A DNA stretch of 64,000 bases. Origin: Brachypterus glaber. Its lineage: Eukaryota; Arthropoda; Insecta; Coleoptera; Kateretidae. The stretch spans positions 11,735,589 through 11,799,588 of the forward strand of contig OY294048.1 in the NCBI GenBank assembly GCA_958510825.1, written 5' to 3'. The translations under genes were made by a program, and so were the position numbers. The notes under the pieces were generated by a model that saw only the letters and a list, made by a program, of their open reading frames with translations, was not told the origin of the DNA and ran no database searches. Below are positions 1 to 10,400 of the stretch, piece after piece. Within the stretch, counting starts at the first letter, position 1. Each line of letters opens with the position of its first letter.

Positions 1-424
1 AGCTATGCCCTTTAAAGTTTAAAAATTCACTACATTGCTTGATTTTAGGTCTAATTACAGGCACAAAAAAATGTTTTTCATTGCTTTCAAACATTGTGCG
101 TGTAGCCCAATATGTCCTCACATAAAAACAACTATATTTTTTTTATCGGATATACAGATATACGGATATAACGCGTTATATAGAAGTTCCCTTATTTTGA
201 GTCCTACCTTGTCACTAAAAACCAAATTTATCTCTCAAAAATGTTAAAAAAATGTATATAGTATTTTTTCTGGATACCCTGTATAAAATATAGTTGTTTT
301 TATGTGAGGACATATTGGGCTACACGCACAATGTTTGAAGACAATGAAAAACATTTTTTTGTGCCTGTATTTAGACCTAAAATCAAGCAATGTAGTGAAT
401 TTTCAAACTTTAAAGGGCACAGCT
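1..424. repeat. Foldback (inverted-repeat) element, about 140-bp arms
   Basis: Positions 1-140 and 285-424 are near-perfect reverse complements, separated by an AT-rich centre of about 145 bp. The left arm may start before the window. The centre carries GGATACCCTGTATA at 272-285, a motif seen at the edges of other insect non-autonomous elements. Open frames across the arms (35-247, 304-510) mirror the repeat and are not genes. Confidence 0.85.
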
Positions 425-1347
425 CCGCCATTTTGAAAGAAAAATTGAGATTTTTATTGAGGTTAGCAATTTACTATCGCTTTATACCGTTTTGTGTTAA
501 AAAGATTTAAATAAAAAATCCTTGGGCCTTAAAAAAAAAATAAAAAAGCTAAGCAAACATATTTTTTGAAAAATGGCTGTGAGCGACCTCTAGATTTTTT
601 CAAAAATTTTGAACAAAATTAGGGATGAAACTCTTACCCCAATAAACAAATTCAAACTTTTTAATTTGAAATTTTTTTGGGTCACATATATACTAATTTT
701 GTTCTCAACGAACATGTAATTCGGAAAGCATTAGAAACAATACCCCGTTGTCAGTTATGGGGTGTTCGATTTTTTCATCTCCGTAAGCTTAAAGCCCACC
801 GTGCCATCTCAACTGGACGACAGACGCATCTTATTTTTAGTTTCTTAGATAACTACGGAAACCCTATTACTCTCGCTCGATTAAATGTCCGTCCGATTAT
901 ATCGCTTTCTGGCTTCTAAACTATAAAACTTAAATAACCACGCACAACCTTCGTATGATTTTGGATTTCGGTGAATTTGGCTATTTTTTTTATATATTTT
1001 TGAACATTTTAAGCTTATTAAGAGTCCTGTTTTCGTTTTTTAATTGTATGAGTAGTTTTGGAGTTATGCGCATTTAAATAAAGACAGCTGGCGCATGACT
1101 TTGGGCAAACAATATACAATGCTGTAGTGTCATCCTTCTATAAAGTTAGGTTATAAGAAATTATTAAACGAGGCTGGTTGATAAGAGCTAGTTTCCGCCT
1201 ATCATACAATAAAAAAACTCATTAATTTTCTTTTTGTTTTTTTTTGCAAAAAGAAAAAAATATATTTTTTATTTTTTTTTCAATATTTTTTTCGCAAAAA
1301 GGAAATAAAAACAATTAATTTAGTTTTTTTTAATCTTTTTTTGAAAA
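425..1347. other. No gene recognised; AT-rich with homopolymer runs
   Basis: An 80-codon frame at 677-919 has no motif I recognise and no neighbouring coding signal, so I do not call it a gene. 1215-1345 is a mosaic of T and A runs. Nothing else stands out. Confidence 0.5.
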
Positions 1348-1735
1348 ATAACATAAAAATCTAGTTTTATCATAGTCTCGATATATAAAAGTTTACTTAA
1401 CATTTATTAAATAAAATACGATGATTACAAAATTAAAATTTAAAAACAATGTAAAAAATATAAACGGCCAGCCGCGGTTCCTAAAAAAATAGGTTTAATA
1501 ACTATTAACCAGACCATATTTTTCTTATGTTGAGCGCTGCAAACAAATTTGACAATAAAAAAGCTTGAGCCCCTTAGGGCACTAGATCTTGGGTACGTAT
1601 TCTTGACTTTCAGGGAGTAGAACCACTTACAGAACAACGCTTAAGCGCTTAGAGTATGATCCCAACCTCAGATTCGTTCTACTTTCTACTTCCCGAAAGT
1701 AAGAAGGTGTTGATTAACGCATAGCTAAATACCCA
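1348..1735. repeat. Interspersed repeat, uninterrupted copy (pair of 2845-2880 plus 4034-4365)
   Basis: About 1349-1640 matches 2845-2880 followed directly by 4034-4300, including the shared block GCCGCGGTTCCTAAAAAAA. In the second copy a foldback element (2881-4033) splits the repeat. This copy therefore shows the ancestral, unfilled target. No coding potential is seen. Confidence 0.8.
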
Positions 1736-2001
1736 CATAGAAAAAACGGATTCCCTGAGTCAAGGACACATGTCTTTGTATATGTTCAAAGCCATATTCT
1801 CTTGTTTCAAGGCTGGCATTTTCTTGAACCAAAGTCAAAGTCCTTGAATGAAGAGCACGGGTTTTGGAATAAAAATCCGCGCTCTTTATTCAAGGACATT
1901 GACTTTGGTTCAAGAAAATGCTAGCCTTGAAACAAGAGAATATGGCTTTGAACATATACAAAGACACGTGTCCTTGGTTCAAGGAATTCGTTTTTTCTAT
2001 G
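1736..2001. repeat. Palindromic MITE-like element, copy 1
   Basis: A 266-bp near-perfect palindrome starting CATAGAAAAAACG and ending CGTTTTTTCTATG, with arms of about 110 bp around a short centre near 1855-1885. A second full copy lies at 12761-13024. Transcripts would fold into one long hairpin. No clear target duplication is visible at either copy, so the transposon class is open. The 88-codon frame at 1848-2114 is a product of the palindrome. Confidence 0.85.
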
Positions 2002-2135
2002 CTCGCCTCTTTGCATCGGCTGTATACTTATTATTTATAAAATGCACCTACGAGAAAAAAACGCAAACAAATGTCTCCGTTCTGATTTGTAAACTGCTAT
2101 TTAGAAGTTTATAAATTTGAAAAAAATTTTATCTT

Positions 2136-2217
2136 CGTATTTGCCCTCCTGCCGATATGTGGCTCTGAAGACGGCTAATAAGCACGAAATTGATCAGTCA
2201 CTTCGGTTGGACTACTG
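2136..2217 (+). ncRNA. Degenerate hammerhead ribozyme (dispersed relic)
   Basis: The segment aligns to the ribozyme of the 436-bp array at 15.5-16.9 kb. The catalytic boxes are kept: CUGAAGA at 2164-2170, GAAA after stem II, and AUC before the expected cleavage point. Inner stem I (GUGGCU with AGUCAC) is intact. Stem II is damaged (CGGC facing GCAC) and the outer stem I no longer pairs well, so it is probably inactive. Homology continues past the ribozyme to about 2255. This shows the family also exists outside the tandem array. Confidence 0.7.
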
Positions 2218-2298
2218 AATTAATTAAAAGTTTTAAGGAATAGTAAATATTTTAAATAATATTTTATTTTATTATTTTTAAAACTTTAACCTAATATT

Positions 2299-2588
2299 GT
2301 TTGTTGTTTGTTTGTTTGTTTAATCATTTTATGTCATTTTTCGCTGCTATGGCCTAATTGACGGGACCGCCATCTTTACGTGCCCTCCGAAGCACGGTCC
2401 TCAACAGAACTCGCATCCACCCTGAAATGTTGTTACAGTTTCACCTGCAACCCACATTACAGTTAGTCATCGTAATTCCATCTACCGACTATTTACACCA
2501 CTATACATCCATGCTCTATGTGGGGCTCGAACCCACAATCTCAGTGTTCGCAGCCGGACACACTACCAACTGCGCCACCGAGATCGGC
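2299..2588 (-). mobile_element. tRNA-derived SINE, copy 1
   Basis: Read on the minus strand, the element opens with a tRNA-like head: an A-box-like TGGCGCAGTTGG (2566-2577) and a B box GGGTTCGAGCCCC (2522-2534). A body of about 190 bp follows, then an AAAC-rich tail at 2299-2322. A perfect 12-bp target duplication, TAACCTAATATT, flanks it at 2287-2298 and 2589-2600. Polymerase III transcription and LINE-driven retroposition are known for such elements. The 77-codon frame at 2358-2591 is a SINE artefact. The head diverges from that of the second copy at 19592-19869. Confidence 0.92.
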
Positions 2589-2600
2589 TAACCTAATATT

Positions 2601-2880
2601 AAAAAATATATAGATATATTTAAGTTTAAACAGAGTATTTAAAAATATACGTTTTATATAAAAATATTAAATAAAGGATAAAATTCATCGATCATAATAC
2701 TTTTATGGAAATTTATTATCGTGTTTATGTCTCTGGAGTATATTTTATATTCTAATATGAATAATAATATAATTTTATTATAATTATTGAAATAATAATT
2801 TAATATTCTATAAAACTCAAATTATAATAAAAGGTTTATATTTTAACATAACAATCTAGTTTTATCATAGCCTCGATATA
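2601..2880. other. AT-rich spacer ending in the interrupted interspersed repeat
   Basis: 2601-2843 is simple A/T-rich sequence without signals. 2845-2880 is the left piece of the repeat that has its uninterrupted copy at 1349-1386. Confidence 0.6.
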
Positions 2881-4033
2881 CACGGTGTATTTGAAATAGC
2901 GTAGGAAATTTTAACAGAGTATTCTACATCATAAAATATGACAAAAAGTTCCTAGAAACATATGTCTCAAAATGCGTCATAAGGGAGCTACGCCCATTTG
3001 AAAGTGGCTAAAAAAATCGGTTTTTATTTAATAACTCAGGAACCCTTTGAGATATATTAACGAGGTTTTGCACGTGAATTAATCCTAATAAGCCCATCTT
3101 TGTATGTCATTTTCACGTACTTATTTAAACCAGGGGTGTGCGAAATGGGGGGAGCTTATCAGTTTTTTGTCCCAAACTCTTTACTGTGTAACTTTTTTGC
3201 AATTTTATTTTTGAAATATGATTCCTCAGGTCAAAATACATAAAAACGGTACTCTTGTTGTAATACTGTAGGATTAACCGTTTTCGAGAAAAATTAATTT
3301 GAAGGTGAAATTCCACGGTTCGAGGACGAAAAATTAAATACTAAAATGTTGAAAACCAAAATTTTAATGATGCAGGGCGAATGTACATTAAAAACTAAGG
3401 TACTTCCAAAAATCAATCCTAATGGAGCTATGGTCTCCTAAATATGCACCATTTTTAAAGGGCTATGGTAGCTTTAAAAGCGTTTTTTCGACCTACATGT
3501 ATGGAAACTTTTTTTCTTAGTTTTTGATGTAGAATAACATTGCATCATTAAAATTTTGGTTTTTAATTAATAATATTTAATTTTTCGTCCTCGAACCGTG
3601 AAATTTCACCTTCAAATGAACTTTTCTCGAAAACGGTTAATCCTACAGTATTACAATAAGAGTACCTTTTTTATGTATTTTGACGTGAGGAATCATATTT
3701 CAAAAATAAAATTGAAAAAAGTTACTCAAAAAAAAGTTTGGGACAAAAAACTGATAAGGCCCCCCCGTTTCGCACACCCCTGGTTTAAATAAGTACGTGA
3801 AAATGACATACAAAGATGGGCCTTATTAGGATTAAATCACTTGCAAAACCTCGTTAATATATCTCAAAGGGTTCCTGAGTTATCAAATAAAAACCGATTT
3901 TTTTAGCCAATTTCAAAGGGGCGTATCTCCCTTATGACGCATTTTTAGACATATGTTTATAGGAACTTTTTGTCATATTTTATCATGTAGAATCACCTGT
4001 TAAAATTTCCTACGCTATTTCAAATACACCCTG
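2881..4033. mobile_element. Foldback element family F1, full copy, TA target duplication
   Basis: Arms of about 500 bp (2881-3376 and 3541-4033) are reverse complements around a centre of about 160 bp. Termini read CACGGTGTATTTG and CAAATACACCCTG. Comparison with the unfilled paralogue at 1380-1390 shows that TA was duplicated on insertion, which fits a non-autonomous Tc1/mariner-like element (inference). A frame of about 63 codons recurs in each arm (3125-3316 minus, 3598-3792 plus) and again at 54419-54610, but it only mirrors arm similarity. Shorter relatives lie at 48611-48945 and 54119-54860. Confidence 0.88.
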
Positions 4034-4365
4034 TATAAAAGTTTAGTTAAAATTTATTAAATAAAATACTATGATTACAAAATTAAAATTTAAAAACAAT
4101 ATAAAAAATATCAACGGCAGGCCGCGGTTCCTAAAAAAAATAGGTTTAATAACTATTAACTATGTAATGTTGAGCGCTGCAAATAAATTTTACAATGAAA
4201 AAGCTCGCTTATCCTCAAAATACCTCGCTCCCCTAGGACACTAGATCCTGGGTACGTATTCTTGACTTTCAGTGAGTAAAACTACTTATAGAACAACGCT
4301 TAGAATATGTCACATAGTGTTGAAACAAACAGAGTACGATTACAACCTCAGACTCGTTCTACTCC
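4034..4365. repeat. Interspersed repeat, right part of the interrupted copy
   Basis: It continues the repeat seen at 1387-1690, including the TAGGTTTAATAACTATTAAC block. It ends at the 8-bp duplication of the next element. The 72-codon frame at 4272-4490 crosses an element boundary and is not a gene. Confidence 0.75.
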
Positions 4366-4628
4366 CCGAAAGTCGAGGGGTGTCTCACTGGCCAAAATGT
4401 GTACATGTATTGTCAAAAATGCAAAATAATGTCGTAATGTCGAGTAATGTCAAGGTAATGTCAAGGTATTGTCAAGGTAATGTCAAGTAATAAATAATAA
4501 AATTAAACAAGAGTATCCCGTCCGGCTGTGACAGACGGACGGAAAACCGAGCGATGCTATACGGGTTCAATATTTCGTTACGGACCCAGGGTCCGGGACC
4601 CTTTAAAAATGAACATATGTAGTGGTAA

Positions 4629-5791
4629 CCCAGTCCGCAGAGGCACGTAAAAATGACGTCAGAATCTGGTGATTACTGGTCAATAGACGTCAGTCGACCA
4701 ATGATCGACGACATTTTGACGTCAGTTAATTGACGAATTTCTGACGTCATTTATTCACGTCATGTTTCCGACTTTTTTTGGTGATATAATATATTATACT
4801 TTTATTATTTTTATTAAAAAACTATAACACCAACGAGGTGTATAGTCTGAAATAGGTAGTAGGTACTCGGAAAGCATTTTCTTAGTTATGGTATGTAAAA
4901 AAAAATCTATCTCAAAAATAAAATATCGTTTATTGTTTAGGTAACTCCCTTTACTCAAACGCATATGGTAATTAACTTTTTTTATATTTTACGTAGCTAC
5001 CTAAACTACAATTTATGTATGCTACCTAAACTACAATTTATGTATAATTTAAATTTCGCGCTTTTATTTTTGGCTGCACGCGCAGTACACGCCCATCTTG
5101 AATCTTGTCAGAAACACGGACGCTAGCTCTACGTGATTGTTTTGAGTTTTTCGTTTGTTTGTTTTTGGTTTTTCCGAGGAGTTTCCTTATATTTTCGTGG
5201 GTAAGTACCTAGAATAACTATGACTATGATAGTTGCGAACTGGGGACACCCTAAATATTGAAATAACATTATTTTTTATTGTAATTGTAATGGTTTATTG
5301 TCGTTCTAGGGCCTATTTTTATGGGTATTTTACACTATATTAATATAATTAGACAGTTATAACATAATATTTTTTTTTATTATTTTAGGTTTAGAGGATT
5401 AGATTTAGAATTAAGCGAAGAGGTAAAAGAAGTAAAAGCCATTTTAAAATAGTCAAGAAGTTTGGGTACTGCTTCCATACCAAGTGATATCTCTGTAGAA
5501 TTTATATTTTGTTTACATCTATATTAGATCATGTAACATTGTTATCATAGTGTGGTCAATATATACACTTACACAATAATATTCAGTGGTTTTCTGGGTA
5601 AATAAAAAATATTTTAAGACGTGAAATTCACGTCGTAATAATGACGTAAAAATGACGTCAGATATATCACGTTATCGGTCTGTGACATTAGGAGGTTATT
5701 TTCACGTCATATTGTCGTTATATAGTCACGTCATATCTGGAGAAAAGTCACCAGATTATGACGTCATTTTGACGAGGTTCTGCGGACTGGG
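4629..5791. mobile_element. Nested inverted-repeat element rich in TGACGTCA
   Basis: Ends are CCCAGTCCGCAGA and its reverse complement, with inverted similarity over about 140 bp on each side. The arms hold five exact TGACGTCA octamers (4654, 4717, 4742, 5653, 5759) and one AGACGTCA (4685). That octamer is the known CREB/ATF site. I see no convincing target duplication and no transposase. The interior has a possible spliced transcript (5201-5388). Confidence 0.7.
5201..5388 (+). other. Possible intron inside the nested element
   Basis: The donor GG|GTAAGTACC at 5201 matches the consensus very well. It is followed 188 bp later by a T-rich tract and TTTTAG at 5383-5388. The downstream exon could encode about 19 in-frame residues (RGLDLELSEEVKEVKAILK) before a stop at about 5450. 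No ATG is found upstream in that frame, so a noncoding transcript or a captured gene fragment are equally possible. Confidence 0.35.
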
Positions 5792-6258
5792 AAGTATACT
5801 TTAGTTGGCCGCAGTATTTTATTTGAATGAATGGTTGATTTTTTTACTTATACACCATTACTAGTGGTCCACTGGTGGTATTCTTTTGCACTGGGAAAAA
5901 ACTGCTTGTATGATTTTTAATTAATAACTAAAACAAATCGTTTTTTAAGTTTAAGTTTATGTTTAACGAATATGACCTTAATACTATAGAAATAAAAAAC
6001 ACCCATACCATGTCATGTTTCAGAACTAACCTCACCCTTTCGCGTAGAAATTTTCAGGCACGCAATGTCTACGCGCAGGCGTAAATAGTAGATAATGTCT
6101 ACGCACATGCGCACTAGGACCTAATGTCTGTAATGTCGAGTAATATCAAGTAACGTCTTGTAATGTCAAGTAATGTCCCATACTATCAAGTAATGTCGAG
6201 GTAATGTCAGCTAAAGCGTACATGTATTTTCAAAGGTGAGACACCCCTCGCCGAAAGT

Positions 6259-6570
6259 CAAGAATAGTTGCCCAGGTCTTAAGCAAGGGAAACACATGTC
6301 TCCTTGTTAACTTAAGACCTAGATCTAGTGCCTTTATGCTTCCTTTTCATGAAAGTAAAAAGGGCTTCGATCTGATTTGGACGAAACTATTAAAATTATT
6401 TGAGTACTTTGTAAATAAAATAAAACGAGTAAATAGATAAAAAATTTCTTACATCGGCACTTAGCCCTACTAAGAGTGCCGATGTATTGAAATCTTCGCC
6501 GAAAAGTCAAAATCTTTGACCATGTTTTTTTACATTTCTCGACGTTTTAGACAGTAAAAAAAAATTCCGC
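6259..6570. other. Spacer with a strong hairpin
   Basis: 6451-6485 forms a hairpin: ACATCGGCAC pairs with GTGCCGATGT, extended by TTAG/CTAA around a short loop. Otherwise AT-rich and without coding signs. Confidence 0.5.
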
Positions 6571-6614
6571 CCGTCTGTCTGTCCGTCTGTCTGACTGTCT
6601 GTCTGTGTGGCTGC

Positions 6615-6647
<33 letters not shown>

Positions 6648-6673
6648 GTCTGTTTCTCTGTCTGTCTGTCTGT
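6571..6673. repeat. GTCT microsatellite
   Basis: Interrupted (GTCT)n over about 100 bp. Related GTCC or GGAC tetramers recur at 17769-17800, 41218-41270, 42148-42200 and 61601-61627, always beside other repeats. Confidence 0.9.
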
Positions 6674-7199
6674 AAACTCGATAACTCCATTTCTAAATAA
6701 GATATTGACAAGAGATTTTTGGCATATTGTTTCTTATCGTATTTCGAAGAGCTGATTAGATTTTGGGGTAAACAATTGGGGGTAAGGGGGTAAGAATGGG
6801 GTAAAACTCCTATTTTTAGCGTTTTTTGGTCATAATTAAGGCAATTATTATCGTATTTTATTAACTTATATGAAAGAGAATTTTAAATTGGTCAAAAAAT
6901 GTTACAAATTATTTTTTCCTAAAACGCATTGTTTTCGAGGTATTGGCGTTTAAAGTAGTAAAAGGTTTTTTAGCATATCTCACTTATTTATAATCCGATT
7001 TCAAAAAATTATATTTTAAATGAAAGCTAATTTTAAGCCCTATAAAAAATGTAATATACAGTTTTTTGCTAGAATATAACTTTTAAACTTTAATAAATTA
7101 TGCAGGTGTATTAATGGTTGCCTATTCACGTCATCACATAACCTTCCTTTTCATAACGTTTCAATGTGCCAATGTTTTGACAAGGTGCTTGAAACTGTT
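6674..7199. other. No feature recognised
   Basis: AT-rich, no frame longer than about 60 codons, no repeat partner noticed in the window. Confidence 0.45.
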
Positions 7200-7370
7200 T
7201 TGCTCGTTTAATATTTAATTTTATTTAATAGTATAAAGAACTCTTTTCATAAGATATTAGGTGCACTTGTTTATTGGAAAACTCCCCGATTCGCGAGTTT
7301 TTTTTTCCAAATATGGACGCGTGCGCCCAAACTGTGTCTTACGTGACTTGTCCCTTAATATAATATAACC
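7200..7370. repeat. Interspersed repeat, uninterrupted copy (pair of 62135-63070)
   Basis: It shares TTATTGGAAAACTCCCC, the CGCGA block and TGTGTCTTACGTGAC with 62200-63060. The other copy is split by a 756-bp insertion (62261-63016); here the same site reads CCAAATATGGACGCG without interruption. Confidence 0.7.
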
Positions 7371-8225
7371 TGAAATGAGCTATTACACAACAGAAAATTT
7401 TTAGATCTTTAAAAAATCTCTTAACAAATTATGCCATTTAAAGTGACTCTAAAGGCATAAAAAAACTAAAAGAAATGAAAGCTCAATGCCATAGAATTAA
7501 TTTCAAAAGGAACAAATAAAATTAAATAAAAGCTTTCCTTCCAAACGGAAAGAAAATATCTTTTCCTGCTAAATGCTTGAAAAATCAATTCAACTGCACT
7601 TTTGAAACTAAAAATCAAAGTGTGATTTTGATTAGTCAAAGTTGTAAAAATAAACGTTTTGTATTATTATACACTACAGTAAGACTCTTCACCAAAAGCC
7701 ATCAAATGTACACATTTACCATGGTTTAAAATTTTTAAAATCGTCAAAAATTAACCTGAAAAGTATTTTTTTAAATAATTATTAATATTAACACAATAAC
7801 TATTTAGTTAACCTGTATAATTATTATTGTATTTTTAATACTTTTTAATTTTAATTTTAATTTTAATAAAAAAAAATACTGAATATTATTTGATAATACA
7901 TATTTTTTTTAATATCGCCACTATTGGTATTTAGTACTTTACTTGTGATATTTAATACTGCAATGTGTGTATTGTATACAAAATGTTATCATTCTAACAT
8001 AGAGACCGTGCTGGTACATTTGGATCCCCACGCAACATGTGTTTATTAATACTGTAACATTTGGTAAATTATATCACAGTTATAGTTTGGTATTATTTAA
8101 CTATTATTATATATTATTGATCTAGTTTAAAGTATGTAACAGTATTTAGTAAAATAAGAATTGGTAAATAAACCAAAATTTTGTTTAGTAATAATACAGA
8201 GAAAAGTAAAAAATACAGGTATAAT
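7371..8225. other. No feature recognised
   Basis: AT-rich with long A and T runs (7840-7890). No coding, RNA or repeat feature could be supported. Confidence 0.45.
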
Positions 8226-8473
8226 CTAGGATATTTTGGTAATAAAATAAGCATTTATATTGCTTATCAATAAAAATAAATCAACTAAAGGTTAGCTTTA
8301 CAAATTAAAAACAAATTTTGCAAAAATATAACATTTATTAAGATGTTACTGTCAGTTTCTTGTTTCCAAGTGATAATTGCACATGTGCAAAAATTATTCA
8401 TTTTGATCTGATTGGTCAAGAAACTAAAAATGCAAGGTTTTGATTGGCCTATATATTGTTTGTGAAATAGTAG
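8226..8473 (+). repeat. Interspersed repeat (inverted relative of 39541-39811)
   Basis: It matches the reverse complement of 39541-39811, sharing TTTTGATCTGATTGGTCAAG and the stretch around AACTGACAG. Neither copy has an open frame. Both lie just upstream of a copy of the 520-bp repeat (8523, 39914). Confidence 0.75.
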
Positions 8474-8522
8474 TGCAAAATTACCCTTACAGCCTGTAAC
8501 TTACAGGGTTAAAGTATTTAAT

Positions 8523-9045
8523 AGTATATTAAAGTACTAGATTCATAACATACATTTTTAGCGCACGAGAACAAGTTTAGAAAACGAGCAGCTTGCGGCG
8601 AGTTTTCCAAAGTACTAGTACGCTAAAAACGTGTTATGAAAAGAGTGCTTTATAAATTTTTTTATATTTTGCTCTAAAATTTTAAAAAGCTTACATTTAA
8701 GTTGATTACTAATTTAGGCATTTTTGTTTCGAGTTGGCATTACAGTTTTCGCCATGTTTAAAATTCTAAGAACAAATATTATTTTGATTTATTTTATAAT
8801 CATGTCTTCTCTTTTTCACTGCAAGTAACCAAGCCACAATTTTAACACGGTAAAAAATAACCTAAACACAAAATTTTGTAGAAAATTAAACTTTAAAGCG
8901 ACTTTGACATTTGCACGGAAAACGTCAAGCGATAGGCTTTTGTCTGTTGCCAACCCAAACGAAAAAAAGTAGAGACCTCTTATGGGCCTATACGCAAGCA
9001 AAATGCGTGTGATTATGAGCTTATAAGAGTCGCAAAATAGAAAAA
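8523..9045 (+). repeat. 520-bp interspersed repeat family R2, copy 1
   Basis: It begins AATAGTATATTAAAGTACTAG and ends near GAGTCGCAAAATAGAAAA. It shares GAAAACGAGC, a CTTATGGGCCTATA block and the whole body with 11322-11842 and 39914-40406. The 84-codon minus frame at 8816-9070 is not kept in the other copies. Class unknown. Confidence 0.85.
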
Positions 9046-9764
9046 AGATATTAAATAATATGTTTAACATTCTGCTGTCATTTCAAAATGTGGGTTAACA
9101 TATTATTGCAAAACACAGTCCATATATTAAAAAATAAAGTACTAACGAGAGGACAATAACATACTTTATTGTACTCAAGTAAGTAAAATTTTAAAGCCTC
9201 TTAACATTTAAATTGTATTTGTTAGCTTTCTTCTCTTTTGATTCCTCTTTCAATACTAAATAGATGTATAGCAGTAAAATCGTTAGCATAAAAAACAGAT
9301 AATTTTTATCCTTAAAGAAGATCTTAAAGAGCCTAATTGCCTTTCAAATAAATATTCAATACACGATTCGAGTTTGTTTAGGAGAATGTTTATGTACTGA
9401 TTCGAAATTAGAAAATATTCCTAATGTTTTTAAGCGACATTTCGCTTTAAATCGAATTATTCTATAATCCTTAATTATATTTTGATTTTTCCTTTTTTCA
9501 AAACGACTACAGGGCAATTCCTGAGCGCTGAAGTTCATTTTTTCATGGAGTTTTGCTTATTCATCGATTTTTTCATACTTATTAATTAACTGAGTAATGT
9601 TTCGTTAGTTAATCATTCACATTTCCCGTAGTGGATATTAAGTTTTAGGTTTAAGTTCCTTAGATTTCATGATAATGTTTTATGTTTAAGATCCTTAGAG
9701 TTTAGGGTAATGTTTTCATTGGAGTAGCAAAATTAGTTTTTATACAAACCGAGATATTATATAT
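9046..9764. other. No gene; short shared block with 13145-13205
   Basis: 9075-9135 resembles 13150-13205 (around CAAAATGTG.GTTAACA.ATTATTGCA). The rest is unremarkable AT-rich sequence. Confidence 0.45.
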
Positions 9765-10058
9765 ATTACCAGCTTTATTTTAAATAGATAAACTCAATAA
9801 TAACCCCCGCGTGACTTTTACTTTATTGAGTGGATAATTATTTATTTTACACACTCAACTGTCACTTGTCAAATTATTTTTTTGTAAATGTCATTATTTT
9901 TAATAAAAATATGAATTCCTAAGCTATTTATTGGATAAAACCTTGTATGGCACTCATGGGTAAACCGATATTGCCCATGAGAAAATTAACCTGCGAGGCG
10001 TCAGCCAAGCAGGTTAATTTTTAATTTACTTTACCCACTAGTACCATAAATAACTATT
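9765..10058 (+). repeat. 300-bp interspersed repeat family R3, copy 1
   Basis: It shares ATTACCAGCTTTATTTTAAA at the left, an internal hairpin TTAACCTG...CAGGTTAA, and TAGTACCATAAATAACTATT at the right with 50329-50620 and 55625-55950. The left end is truncated compared with the other two copies. No target duplication or promoter box recognised. Confidence 0.85.
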
Positions 10059-10400
10059 ACATATTCGTGCTAAAAAAGAATTTGACAGTGAAAACTTTTC
10101 TGACAACCAAACTCTTTTAAAAACTGGAAAAATAGTATATTCTATAACTAGTATGGAATAGACAATATTCCGCTCGAGCGGAAAGTTAGTAATACGAGCC
10201 GGTAGGCGAGTATGACGATCCCGCGAGCGCGGAATGACTATTCCATACGTGTTGTAGACTATACTTTTTCTTCGAGTGCAAATATGAAACACTGTATGGC
10301 TTTAAACTGCGTACAAGGTTGAAAACAATGTTTTTTGTCACTCGACATTGTAAATACAACAAAACACATATTTTTAAATAAAGCAATTAATGTTATTTAA
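10059..10400. repeat. Small inverted repeat with CpG-rich core
   Basis: GTATGGAATAG...ATTCCGC at 10151-10173 faces GCGGAATGACTATTCCATAC at 10229-10248. The loop carries CTCGAGCGG and CCGCGAGCGCGG. Just before it, ATAGTATATTCTATAACTAG resembles the ends of families R2 and R4. Overlapping minus frames here (10038-10292, 10186-10386) look accidental. Confidence 0.6.

Larger units (their letters stand above)
4374..6250. mobile_element. DNA transposon-like element with 8-bp target duplication
   Basis: Termini are inverted: CGAGGGGTGTCTCAC at the left and its reverse complement at the right, with similarity continuing about 50 bp inward. The 8-mer CCGAAAGT flanks it at 4366-4373 and 6251-6258. An 8-bp duplication is typical of hAT and a few other DNA transposons, but no transposase is present and the terminus is not a standard hAT end. 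Both ends carry arrays of a roughly 11-bp motif, GTAATGTCAAG (4427-4490, 6121-6212), in the same orientation. A second inverted-repeat element (4629-5791) sits inside. Confidence 0.75.

Noticed and set aside
677..919. 80-codon open frame
   Set aside because: No motif, no splice or promoter context, and isolated in AT-rich DNA.
2522..2588. tRNA gene
   Set aside because: A and B boxes are present but the acceptor and anticodon stems do not close; a body and a 12-bp target duplication identify a SINE.
2358..2591. 77-codon frame (and 19636-19965)
   Set aside because: Lies wholly within the antisense strand of a tRNA-derived SINE.
3125..3792. Conserved 63-codon frame seen in both arms of a foldback and again at 54419-54610
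   Set aside because: Conservation follows the DNA arm similarity on both strands; stops and indels interrupt it in the 48.6-kb copy.
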